A DNA stretch of 64,000 nucleotides from Casuarina equisetifolia (lineage: Eukaryota > Streptophyta > Magnoliopsida > Fagales > Casuarinaceae). This document shows positions 1 to 10,899 of the stretch, in pieces; positions within the stretch are counted from its first letter, which is position 1, and the number at the start of each line of letters is the position of its first letter. The notes under the pieces were generated by a model that was not told the origin of the DNA, searched no databases, and saw only the letters and a list, made by a program, of their open reading frames with translations. The stretch lies in the NCBI GenBank assembly GCA_028551475.1, contig CM052355.1:2542001-2606000 (forward strand). Direction: 5' to 3'. Both the position numbers and the translations under genes were made by a program.

Positions 1-77
1 GATTCCAAATTCAGGGCAATACCTGCCGTACCCTCTTCAAATTCTACTAATTCACCCGCCATTACTTCATCAGAATA
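1..77 (-). other. Nuclear plastid DNA (NUPT) fragment of atpA
   Basis: Read on the minus strand, the first bases of the window encode [19 protein letters not shown] followed by LES. This is the N-terminal beta-barrel stretch of the plastid-encoded ATP synthase alpha subunit, which I recognise from the plastid family (ELVEFEEGT and GIALNLES); the mitochondrial alpha subunit differs here. The match fades after about position 77, and the fragment may continue beyond the left edge. It lies downstream of PSF1 exon 2, where PSF1 intron 2 should be, and it does not resemble the next PSF1 exon. I therefore infer an intronic plastid DNA insertion, not a coding exon. Confidence 0.7.
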
Positions 78-173
78 TGCGAAATATTTATGAAGAACAT
101 TCCACGAAGAAACAAAATATAGAATAAAGAACAACGACAAACTTTTAAAAGCAGAAAAGGAATATAGAATTAC

Positions 174-1109
174 CTTATCAAAGACTGAAGCTCTAGGTGA
201 TGTTGACTACACTCTGCAGTCACTTGATCAAACAAGTCACTCTGCAAGGACATGGTAAAATAAAATTTCACATTTAAGGTACCATGAAAATTGTAATTGA
301 GTAGGGAAAGAGAGATGAAAGGCTGCAGAATAGAACTACATGATGATGGAAAACTTCAGATACCTCAAACTGCATTTTATAGTTTTTATGTAGAGAAGTG
401 GGTTTTATGAATGGGAAACTTTTTTGACAACACGGAAAATGTATGGTCTTGCAAGGGATAAATATACCAGTGCCCAACAAAGGAGCTAAAAGGTGGAGAG
501 ATCAACAATCAAATTAGTGGGCAAAAGTGAAGAGGAATGTACTGAAGAGGGAAACTTGACAGGTTTGGCTTCCAATATGACGGACTAACAAAGGATACAA
601 GATATAGTATTGTTCAGACAAATGTGATATAAAGTCCTAGCCAGAAAAGAAATCCTCCAGCCCCAAGTTTCAACAGGTAAGGTGGCTTGTGAATAACGGA
701 GGAGATCATCAACTCCTTTAGGCTGTAAGCTAGTGATCAGAATGAACTTGTCCTATGACAGGCAAGATTCTCTTCGAATCAACACCAGATATGTCCTAAA
801 AACCAATAGCACCAACCAACCTACCCATCATAGAACTATGCCCAGGACCGAATTCATACCACATGGTACAATACTGTGATGAATAGAAACATACCCACTA
901 AGTAATTTCCCACCCATTAACCTATAACATGCTAAATCGACACAGTACCAAAAATTTTGCATAAATTCAGACGGAAACAGGAAAACCTTTAGAATAAAGG
1001 GAGAAGCAGATTACAACCAAGCACTGGAACTTACATTGTAAGGCGTGAGCTGACCCTTTTCGGCGTTTGCAAATTCTTTCACCAACTGGCATGCCTTTCT
1101 CCCGTACAT
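174..1109 (-). CDS. PSF1: GINS complex subunit PSF1, 5' part (exons 1-2 only)
   Basis: This is the 5' end of the gene for PSF1, a subunit of the GINS tetramer that joins CDC45 and MCM2-7 in the replicative helicase in the nucleus. Coding exon 1 is 1035-1109 (25 codons, starting [13 protein letters not shown] and ending QLTPYN). It ends at a GTAAG donor. Exon 2 is 174-241 (22 codons plus 2 nt), preceded by TTGCAG and followed by GTAATT, and encodes [20 protein letters not shown] then LIR. Both match the plant PSF1 N-terminus. The remaining exons lie beyond position 1. The roughly 790-bp intron 1 shows no other gene. An AG stands directly before the ATG, so a 5' UTR intron ending there is likely. 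Confidence 0.9.
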
Positions 1110-1846
1110 CTTTCAATTCAAAGAAAAACTAAGCCCACCTCGCCCTTCAAATCCACCATGCATTCAGTGGAACATTTCTTCGAACAAACCTCGCGCGCAC
1201 GAAAACTAGTTGGGCAGGTACCAGCACCAAAAGGTTTTGAGTCTTTGACGAGTTGCGGAAGACAAAAGAGTTCTGAAATTGAGAAGTGAAAGAATGGTAC
1301 GTGCTTGGGTCTGCGAACTTGTCAAAGGCCCTATTGGCTTGAAGAACCCAATCTGGTCCCAGCAACAAATCCTTGTTTCTACCCCTACGAATCCCAAATA
1401 TCTATTATAAGCACAACAGAAATGTTTCTATAACTAGTACACCCAAACCAGAAGCTTCTATACAGACAACATCCACCCAATGTCAATACTTCCTTTCTGA
1501 GTGCAATTACTCACCCAAATTCACACTTCTACTAAATCATTAGCCAAGATTCAGCATAAATCGGGGTACAAAGCTTATACCTTGCTGGACGCGCGATTCC
1601 CCACCAGCTTCTGACCGATTTGCCCACTTTCCTAGAGGACACAAAGCACCCCAATGGCCTGCCTTCCAGCCACGTAATCCTACGATTTTCCGTCAACAAA
1701 AATCAATATCTCACTCCAGGAAAGCAACTCTCACAACCCTTGAATACCTCCCGAAATGACGGCGGCACTGACCCGCACGCTACCTAACCGAAATCGCAAA
1801 ACGCCAAAGTCAATTAATCAACTTTCAGAAAGGAAAGATTTCTTAC
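1110..1846 (-). other. Probable 5' UTR intron of PSF1
   Basis: On the minus strand a GTAAGA donor lies at 1846-1841. A pyrimidine-rich tract ending in AG lies directly before the PSF1 start codon at 1109. Together they define a possible 737-nt leader intron. No other gene is convincing here; the open frames at 1147-1397 show no recognisable domain. The splice sites are read from sequence only, without transcript support. Confidence 0.45.
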
Positions 1847-2126
1847 CGACGGTCACGGCTCCAGTTTCTTCAGGGAAAGCCAGGCGCAATCGTGCCCCTG
1901 GTGTAGTGCGGGAGAGAGGCACGGGAAGGCCAGTCTGGCTACCTAGCCAAAACACGAATCCCTCCTCCAATAGCAAGTATTAAGCAATCAAATGTCTTCA
2001 CGCAAACACACAGATTCAGAGAGAAAATGAACGAAAACCTGGTCGGGAGACTCGAACCTCCAAAAAATGGGCAAGAACCTATTTTTAGTGCTTGCAAGGA
2101 GAGAGTCTTGCTACTGCGGTTCCCTC

Positions 2127-2172
2127 TTCTTGGCGGGTCTTTAAGCTGCCAAATTCAAATTAGCCGCCAAAA
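2127..2172. promoter_or_regulatory. Pair of E2F-like sites upstream of PSF1
   Basis: TTCTTGGCGGGTC (2127-2139) and AGCCGCCAAAA (2162-2172; reverse TTTTGGCGGCT) resemble the E2F consensus TTTSSCGS. The second is an exact match and the first has one mismatch. They lie about 280-330 bp upstream of the proposed 5' UTR donor of PSF1. DNA-replication genes are classic E2F targets, so the placement makes sense. The surrounding 1.75-2.3 kb stretch is less AT-rich than its neighbours, as a promoter and leader region would be. Confidence 0.5.
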
Positions 2173-2332
2173 TGGTCATCTGTTTGGATACAAGAGCTAC
2201 CATCCCTGGACAGAGCTTGATTGCTTCTCTGACCCGCTCAGCCCCCAGGCCCGAGCCCATTTTCACCATCTCCTCCAAATTACGATAGCCCATGACAGTG
2301 ACCCTAACCCGTTCTCAGACAGAGACTCATAA

Positions 2333-5300
2333 CTGGAAAAGTAACAGTAATTTGTCAAGATACGGTGAAAATGTTAAATCACTGTCTAGTGAGGCCAAAT
2401 GTTCAGACAGTAAAGTTAGGAAATAGGTTGATAAGTACCTACTTCAATGGTAAATAAGTTCTGTCGGAAATTTTTTAGTCTCAAATTTAATACTCCAAAA
2501 GTGTGTAAGTAGGTGAGTTATAAAAAATAATTTTTTTAAAAAAAGCAGATAAATAGAGGAAACTAGAAGAAACTGATTCAATCTACAAGCAACTAGAAGA
2601 TGGAGTCAGTATGAAGATTTCAAACTTGCTGATCTCAGTATCATCTGAACTTGTGTTTGAGTTTGTATTTATCACTTATCTTCTTACGTGATATGAGGTA
2701 AACAATATTTTCAACCTCGATACTTTTTCAAAGTCTTCAATGGTATGAGAGCCATAGACTAAGTTCTCTCCCTTTGATGGTTGTGAATAAATCTCTCATC
2801 ATCTTCCTCTTATTTGATGGTAATTTACCTGACTAGATGGGTGTGAGAGGCGGTGACTTTTGTTGAGATGACATATTTGACAACATGATGGAATAGACCC
2901 TAAACATGGCATGGAAGTGGTCTACAGAAATTTTATTACAATGAGATAAGCTGGGTGGCCAAGGTGCATTATTAATGGACCCTAAAATGTTGAGGGAAGC
3001 AACGGAGGACTCAGCCATGTGAAGCGGTATAGATCAAGATTAACTATCTCTCAAGCAACCCAAAATGTTACTTATCACTTCATATAAAAACGATTAGACA
3101 ATTAATATCATTCCAAAAGGGTTTTTTATTGCTCGTTTTTACCATTTGTTACACAAGATGATTGTTCATGCTGTTTCATTAACTTATGAGGGGATTTTAT
3201 TTAGTATAATTTAGAAAAAATTTAAAAGAGTCGAATGAGAATATCTACCAATTATCTCATCTTATTTTACTTTATCTTATCTTCTAACAACTTTATCTTT
3301 TCTCGTATACTTTTGTCTAGAAATATCTTATTAATCAATTAAAAATTTTAAACAAAAAGAGTCATAGAAACAATAATAGGAAACAAGAATTTGTTCAACA
3401 TCTTTCTACGTTTCTATCACTCTATTCATTCACAAGGTCCTTTTGTTTCTCTTTTATTCACAAGATCCTAACTTTCTTCACTTTGTCACAACATGATTAG
3501 TTAACCCTAAGAATTATTATTTCTTCAAAGTCCAACCCAAATGCTAGTTCATGTGTTAAGGTATAATGTTTAAATTTTAACAGTATATAGTGATTTTGTC
3601 TTTCTAATGTGAAACTTTTGGTCTTAACATGATCTCACATAACAAACATAATCTTAGCTCAAAGTTGAATGAAATGGAAGTTCTTTTATGCATCAAGCAT
3701 ACTTAAAAAATTCAAAATTGAATAAAAGTTTTAAAAAAAAAACATAAAATTTGATACTATACTAAAAAAATTCATATCTCACTTTAAAAGCTGACTCGTA
3801 AGAAGATAGTAACTTCACCTATTTAACCAAGATCTCAAATCTTAACATAAAAGCATGGAACTTTCTCCTGCCACATCGTAAATAATTTACCTTCTCCAGA
3901 AACGTGATTTTATCCTAATATTGTGTCATTTTTTCTTGAAATTTCACCCTCATTGTTTTTGTCAATGAGTTCTAGGCCCGAGTTAGGATAGGGTTTATAT
4001 GCTGGTTTCAGCCTGAATCTTTTGTTGGTGAAAGAGTCTCATTTGGTATCATCGCTTTGGTTGTCCAGCTCCTCTAACTATTTGCAAACTTATGTTTCTA
4101 TGCAACAAAGAAAGATTTTCATTTTTGTCCTGCATGTAATCACGCCAGCAGCCACCACTTACCCTTTTCAGTGTCTTTGATTTAAATAAAAAAAAATGTT
4201 TTTCTCTCTTAGTATGATACTTATTTTTGTCAACACACTCACTTATAGAATGTTTCTGCCTTGACTTGAGAGGAAAGAAAAACCTGCATCTGTTCTAAGT
4301 TCACCATTTAATTAGAATTTCCAAACTATGTGCCATTTTGTGAAACTTCCTAAGCCTTTTCTCGACATGTTTCAACACTAAAGCAAGCCAAAAGACAAAG
4401 AAGTTGGAGCAGATCTATTTGGTCAACAAACTTGAAGGTCAGATTGTTCAGCGTCGTTAACCTTTTGCACCTTCTTCTGTCTTTGTCTAAGATTTTTGCA
4501 AGCAAGCTGTTATTTGTCATCTCTTGTCAATAAAGTGGCCTAAAGTTGTTAAAAATTATTATTTTAGACTTTTTTGTTATGTCTTGAATTTTGGGTGTGA
4601 GAGCACAGTTTTATTTTTTTTTTATTTTTTTTTATTTTTTTATTTTTTTATTTTTTAATCAAGGATGGCAGTGGAGGAAATTTTAGAGAATTTATTTGGA
4701 AGGAAGTGTCTCAAACCCCCACCGTTCAGGTGATAATCCCCCTAGTTTGACTAAGTTGTAGGGGTTTAAACCTATGAAATTATATTAAAAATTACAAAAG
4801 ATTACTCATATTTAACTTAAAATTTTAAAATATTAAATAAAGTAATTTTTTTATAAACTACTTTTTTATTGTTTTTTTTCCATATAAGATTTAGTAAAAG
4901 TCATTTTAAACCTTGATTTATGACTTAATATTTGAACTAAAGAGATTAACTGACTCTCTCTTGTTTTATTATTTCTTTTTCTTTTTCAAAGATAGAATTG
5001 ATTGATACTATATATAACGAAAGTGAGAATCTCCAAATGCTGGTAATCCAAGTTACAAGTCAGATAATAAAAGTCTATAAAGAGCATCCAGCAGCCTGGT
5101 CTTCTGTTCTTGAACGAATTATTAAACCTTTGAAAATGGATCCCATTTTCTCCCAACTTTGCCAAACTTGATTTTGGTCGTCTTATGAAGCCCTCTCAAT
5201 TGGAGTCATTTGAAGATTCCGATTCAGTCGTAGATGTCACCCAAAAGCTGCCCCCACTCAAGTTCGTCAAATCAAATACATGATGTTCACTCTTTATGTC

Positions 5301-8300
5301 TGTCATTGGGTGGTCCTAGAAAAGTAATTGACTATGATACGGTAATTCTGTCTATTGAAGTGGACGGCTAATAATTACATATTATTAGGTTAGAAAAGCA
5401 CTAAATTGGACCAGTAGAATGTACTCTATAAGTTACTGTAATTTGAGTGCATTTCGTGTATCTACTAAGCATAAAGACTTCCACTTCTAAAGAATAATGG
5501 GTTTGGATGAATTGAAGTACCTTGGATTATCCCATGAATAAGTTGGTTTAAAAACAAATCTTGGTTGTTGTTGTTAAAACTTAGAAGGCAGTCACAGTTT
5601 TTATGGCGACATAGATCATAATTTGCAATATAAAATAAATAGGAAAGAATTTTTAAAAGTTTTCAAAATGTTCTTCGCAAAATTTTTAATTTATATTTTC
5701 ACTTATAAGAGAAAAAAGCACACACACACATAAAAAATTATAGACAAATTGGATTTCAACATGCCCCTTCTCCAAGTGTGAGAAACTATTTCTCATCAAG
5801 ATCACCAAATTTATAAATAAAGGAGTGCGTTACTTGAAATTTGAACATTTCTCTTTTATTTCTCAAACTAATTCACAAACTCCGTAGTAACTTCTGAATT
5901 TTCGAAAACCACAGTCCAATGTCCCACGTAGTAAGCTTTTTGACTTCTCCAAAGTGTCCACAAAGCTGCAAATGCAACAGCATAATCTGAACAAATGGAC
6001 CACTGACCTATTTTCCACCCCCTCCATCCGAGGTCACCTACCGCCATCAAAACTTTGTAGGATTGGTCATCGGTTGCAGCTTCTGTTCTCATTTTGTCCG
6101 TCAATGTAATTTGTGCAGCGAAAAAGAAGCCATATTGGTGCTTCCTCACTTGTTTGACATGGACGTTACGGGAGCTTTTCTTCAGTTTATTAAATGTTGT
6201 TCACAAAGAACCCCACTGGCCTTACTTTTAACCTATTCAACGAAGCACAATCATGTGAGTAAGTGAAAAGATACGTGACCACACAACAAATCAATAAATA
6301 ACTCTCTCGGAGACGACTCTTACTCCTATAAAATATTAGCATGATCTAACATTATGAAGTAAATAACTCGGTTGCTAGGCTCCATTTTCTTGAGGTCCAC
6401 TTAATGAACTATTTTCTCCATGATGCCAGCTTGTTATCTACACTATTTTTTAAACTAGGTTAAATTTGTTACATATTTTGTCGCCATCTCCTTGTAAGTA
6501 CATCTATTTCTGTTCTTTTTTATCTTTTCTTCTTTGGAAAGATATTATTGAATAATTTTCTTATTCAAATGAATCCAAATTGTCAATTCCCTTGTATTTC
6601 TTTTTATTTTTTTGACTGGTGCAGTACTCACATGCACGTTATAAACTTGTTGACGAAGTAGCTGCTTTTCGCATATGCATAGAGGCACGCATATGTCTGT
6701 GTGTATAATTATTAGTCAAGAACTTTGTTGCTGCTCATATAATTGGAGACTACTAAGATAAATAATCTTAAAGGTAAATTTTAAATTAAAGAAATACCTT
6801 TCAACTTTTGATTGAATGTTTCAACATTTTAACATGATATTAGAGTTTAAGTTATATTCTGCTCTATTTTCATTGCTTTTGACGTTATTGGTGATGTATC
6901 CAGAGAGGAGTAATCTTAAAGTAGATGCCAACTCATTTTGAATCAAAAACTGCCAAGGGAGGACGGAGACAGTTCCAGAAATCTGCGAACAGCATCTCTA
7001 CGAGAAGACATATTTGTGGACCTCATTTTGAGTATTTCAAGCTTATCTTCAAAAGAACCGATGCAGAAAATGAAAGTACGTCTTCATGCTGAGAAGGGGA
7101 TATTCGGCCACCGATATCTGTTTCACATTTCACTATCCAAACAGAAGGACGAAATATTCACATCAATCTCTTGGCTCTTTCCCTCACATGCAATCAGAAG
7201 AGCAGCTGACAAACCAATCTTAATAGAGCCTTAGTTGCACCAGTTTCTTGTTTTATATTGGTTTCGTAAGCTTTAGCCTACTTTCCGTTTTTTCGAGGGA
7301 AAGTTTGTCTTATACATATATGCATTTTCTTAACATTGCAAAGTGTTTCACAGATCGTGGTCCAAGCCAATTCTTCTGGTAATAAGAAAAGAAGAAGACG
7401 AAGAACTATCTCCAGAAGAATCATACAGAATTTTCCTGTAAATGACGAGAGAGAAAATATATGTATAACACAAATCCTAACGAAATTGGTGTACAATGAT
7501 GTGTTTCCATGAAAGATTTTGAGGTTGGATTTTTTACTTAAATTTATAATTTGGAAATTTTTCTTGTTGATTTTCTTTGTCTTGACTGAGTAGAGAATTA
7601 TTTTAAAAAATCCAAGAAATTATAAAACTTTCAAGCATCTAAATCCAAAGCCCAACGGCTTATTAAATACAAAAAGTGTCATTTCAATTTTTGAGCAAAA
7701 TTTTGGGTTGGACTTTAAAATTTTTGGCCTATAAATTCAAAACTTGTCACCTGAAAAAATTTAAATCCAAAATCAACGCACTTAAATACATGTTTGTTTG
7801 CATAGAAAACCTTTTAGGATATTCTTCGGGAAAGATGACTCGGGAGCCGACAAGTCCCTCCTACCCCTTTTCTCAGTCAGAAAGAAAAGTATTGTGATGT
7901 TGAAATTTTCTGATTTCATGATTACTTTATGTTTGTGTCGGTACTTAAAGGCCATTTTGATTTGGTAAAACGCCGACGGCATTCGGTGGAAATTCTACCA
8001 ATTGTTTGATCAATCATGACAAAAGGAGCTTGGATTTTATTCTTTGGCACTTCATTTGTCTATGGTTCATTTTTAGGCTCATGATAACTTTGATGATGTG
8101 GTGATGATGGTGATAAGGACATTTTTCAAGCGGTGCTTGATGATGTTTTGGATTTGCAATTGCTCAACCAAATTCTTCGTCCTGATCATGGTGGTTTACC
8201 GAATAATTCAAGACCCTGTTACGATCAATTAGAGGGGTGGGGACAAATCTTATTGTCTTGACCTTTTCTTGTGGAGGAGTGAGCTAATCACATTGAAATC

Positions 8301-9430
8301 TTGCAATTTAATGTGTCTGACTTCTATCGGATGGCACGTGCTTGGTGGGGTTGGCACGAGGCAACATATATATACGATTAAAAAATATGAGAATTTATGT
8401 GATTTAGAATTATAATTTTGATATAATAATTTACTTAAAATAAAATTTTGAGATATATAATTTTTCTTTTAACTCCAAAACCTAAATGTTTAGGAATATA
8501 GAATGTCAATCTAGAGACTTAAGTTTGGACAAACATTAATCAGTTAGTGGGCTATTAAAGTCTCTAACTATTTAATTTTACAATTTCATGATTTTCACCT
8601 ATCAATCAAATCCATGTGAACCAAGCATCTTTCTTTTTTCTTGTTTATTAAACAAATAGATCGCAGGTGCATTTCTTGCCATTCAATTTCTTGACAGTGA
8701 TAAGACCATGCAAATAGAGTAGATCTTAAAGTCATGATAAGGCCATGATAAAGTCATGTAGTTCTATCAATCATGGATTCGAGTCACTTTCCTTCCTAGG
8801 TGTATGTATAAAAATAAAAGATAAAAAAATAAAAAAAGAAGAGGCTAGATCTTGTGCCCATTCTAAACTGACCCACTTTAAGGTTTAACGACCACTATGA
8901 ATTGGTAGGCATGGTTCTTGCGATTTGGTAAAAAAAACTCGGTTTCCTAGTGCACTTAATAGAAAATTTAGCAGTTCAGTTTTGCATCGGGTTGGTGCAA
9001 CCTCCATGAAGGACTGTTTCCTGCAACTTCGGTACAGTCCGTAGGAACGACGCCTCCTGAACACAAGGTTAGGTTCCATTTGGTTTTCAACCATATTTAT
9101 GATAAAATAACGGTAAAATCTGGTAAAAATGGATCATATATTTAGATATTTCGTCCATTAAAATATGATGCACCATTAGGTCGGTGAAAATTATGTATTC
9201 CCGACTATTATGTGTGAAAAAGTCTACATATATTCAAGTTGAAACACAATTCTTTATTGGGTTTTAGGGTAGTTTTGCGTGATTCCTGGCTGATTTTTAA
9301 TTTTTATTATTTTTTGCGAGAGGTATTAACTAGAGAGCTTCCATTACTCTTTCAAACATAGTATAATTATAGCTTTTAAATGGTCAACCAAACCTCTATT
9401 ATTTTTGTGTTTTGGTGCTGTTGTGGGGTC
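2333..9430. other. Intergenic region, no convincing gene
   Basis: This is about 7 kb of AT-rich DNA. Low-complexity tracts include a T-rich run with periodic A at 4609-4657 and a short CA repeat at 5718-5731. Open frames at 5868-6149 (minus) and 6938-7234 (plus) start with GTG or TTG rather than ATG and match no family I know. I see no tRNA, rRNA or recognisable transposase. Confidence 0.6.
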
Positions 9431-9438
9431 GAGAGTAG

Positions 9439-9639
9439 CTTGAATTTGGCCTGTCAATCTCATGGGACACCCCGGAAGCAACTGTGATGTGGAATTCACA
9501 AGCTTTCCCTACTAAATGGATTGAAACCCAGTTTCCAAATTCCTTTCTTGGTGTTGTCACATACGTTGATTCTCGAAGCTACTTCAAGGCTCTGGTTGAT
9601 GATGAAAACAAGGCTGCTGGCTCTGGCTTGTGGAGATAA
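9439..9639 (+). pseudogene. Orphan protein-coding fragment, family not recognised
   Basis: A 66-codon open stretch follows a TAG and ends at TAA (9637-9639). It reads like a real protein C-terminus (for example SISWDTPEATVMWNS near its start and VTYVDSRSYFKAL near its end), with a balanced, non-repetitive composition unlike the shadow frames nearby. The ATG inside it is not in an obvious start context, and there is no upstream exon I can identify. It could be a terminal exon of a decayed gene or a captured gene fragment. I do not recognise the family. Confidence 0.2.
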
Positions 9640-9736
9640 GCAAGGCCAGGTCAGCCGCGGCAGACAAAAAGTAATCAAGCCCATGGTTACGCAACAAACA
9701 GTTTTCAAAGAGGGAAATAAAATTAGTATTAACAAG

Positions 9737-9815
9737 TGTAGCTCAGTTATTAATTATTACCACATCAAGATTTAGGTTCAGATACTGACAGCATATTCTA
9801 AATCTTTTTTTTTTA
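9737..9815 (+). repeat. tRNA-like (SINE-like) sequence
   Basis: GTGTAGCTCAGTT resembles a pol III A box. About 35 nt later GGTTCAGATAC resembles a degenerate B box, and a T-rich run follows at 9806-9815. The layout fits a tRNA-derived SINE head, but the spacing is short and the B box is poor. No target-site duplication was identified. Confidence 0.3.
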
Positions 9816-10255
9816 TTATTTTCCTTTTTAATAAGCCAGAACCCCGTCAAGCTTTGTACCTTAAATTAGAGAACGCGTTCAAATTAATTAAGAAAGTTTA
9901 CTCAAAGAACTGTTTAAATTAGCTGAAAACATATTTTAGGAAATTTAAATTTAGAATATTTCTTTTAGTAAGATTTCCTAAACGAGTTTTCCTTGTTATT
10001 TTGATCAGTTCTGTATTCTCTTTATTTAGCAGGAACATAAAAAAAAAAAAGTACTGCAATATACAAATACATGCATAAGCCAACTAACAAGAACGCGTAA
10101 CTAAATAATAATAGTGAAAGAAATTTAATAAATCCCTTAATGTATCAAAGTTTAACAGAATGATTTGGAAAGATGGAGGTATTGACTTAGTTGCCATGCC
10201 ATGACCTTTCAACCTCTTCCCTCTTGAAATCATCCTCCTTTCACTCTCCCTTCCC

Positions 10256-10264
10256 TATATAAAC
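10256..10264 (+). promoter_or_regulatory. TATA box of the MASS-like gene
   Basis: TATATAAAC lies 78 bp upstream of the ATG at 10342, after a pyrimidine-rich CCTTTCACTCTCCCTTCC stretch typical of plant core promoters. The predicted transcription start would be near 10290. Confidence 0.65.
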
Positions 10265-10341
10265 GGGGATACAAAGAAGAGTCTTCCTAATTACAACTCA
10301 AAAAGGTTTCTTATTGCTGCGGAAAGATCCAGATAGAGGGA

Positions 10342-10716
10342 ATGGCTGGTTTGCAAAGATCTGCAGTTTCCTTTCGGAGGCAAGGCTCGTCGGGGCTTGT
10401 ATGGGACGACAGGCTCTTGTCAGGAGAGCTCAACCAAGTGAACCAGAAAGAAGACCAAGAACCAGGGCAACAAGGACAGCATGAACTTGAGAAGCCGGAT
10501 ATCAAAGACGTGAGGGTATCTAGAGCCACCGGATCAACCAACACCATCGAGCGCAGCCGATCCAACGGCGGAGCACGAGGCTATCGCACCGGAAAGGTAT
10601 CCCCGGCGATCGAGCCGCCCTCTCCAAAGGTCTCCGCTTGTGGGTTTTGCAGCGCTTTCGGGAAGCCGCCGAAAAAGGGCCAGAGGACAAACGCTGGTAA
10701 GCACAGATCGCGATAG
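10342..10716 (+). CDS. MAPK substrate protein, MASS1/MASS2 (At1g80180/At1g15400) type
   Basis: This is a single-exon gene of 124 codons. The N-terminus MAGLQRSAVSFRRQGSSGL followed by VWDDRLL, the middle TIERSRSNGG, GYRTGKVSPAIEPPSPK and the Cys-containing C-terminus CGFCSAFGKPPKK are hallmarks of the small plant family known as MAPK kinase substrate proteins, or MASS (MAPK substrates in the stomatal lineage). Two Ser-Pro sites, S87 and S94, are the likely MAPK phosphorylation sites. In Arabidopsis the family acts in stomatal development and growth signalling. The protein is basic at both ends and has no predicted membrane segment. A TATA box lies 78 bp upstream. The family is intronless, as here. 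Frames on the opposite strand (10311-10888) are shadows. Confidence 0.9.
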   Translation: MAGLQRSAVSFRRQGSSGLVWDDRLLSGELNQVNQKEDQEPGQQGQHELEKPDIKDVRVSRATGSTNTIERSRSNGGARGYRTGKVSPAIEPPSPKVSACGFCSAFGKPPKKGQRTNAGKHRSR

Positions 10717-10899
10717 AGTTTTGGTGTTTTCCGGTGATCAGAGGTGCGATATTCCGGTGGCCATGGAATATATGTTGTCTCGTAGTACTCGTATGGTAGA
10801 TGTTTTTGTTTCCATTAGGGGGTCGAGTTCGTCTCAATAACTGAGATGGGAGAGTTCTAGAAAACAAAGACAATGAACATGATTCCATTCCTAGATTTG

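Noticed and set aside
5868..6149. 93-codon minus frame with protein-like composition
   Set aside because: Starts with GTG, has no recognisable family and no splice partners. Kept as unexplained.
6938..7234. 98-codon plus frame
   Set aside because: Starts with TTG and has no family match or promoter.
10520..10888. 122-codon minus frame overlapping the MASS-like gene
   Set aside because: It is the antisense shadow of a well-supported gene.
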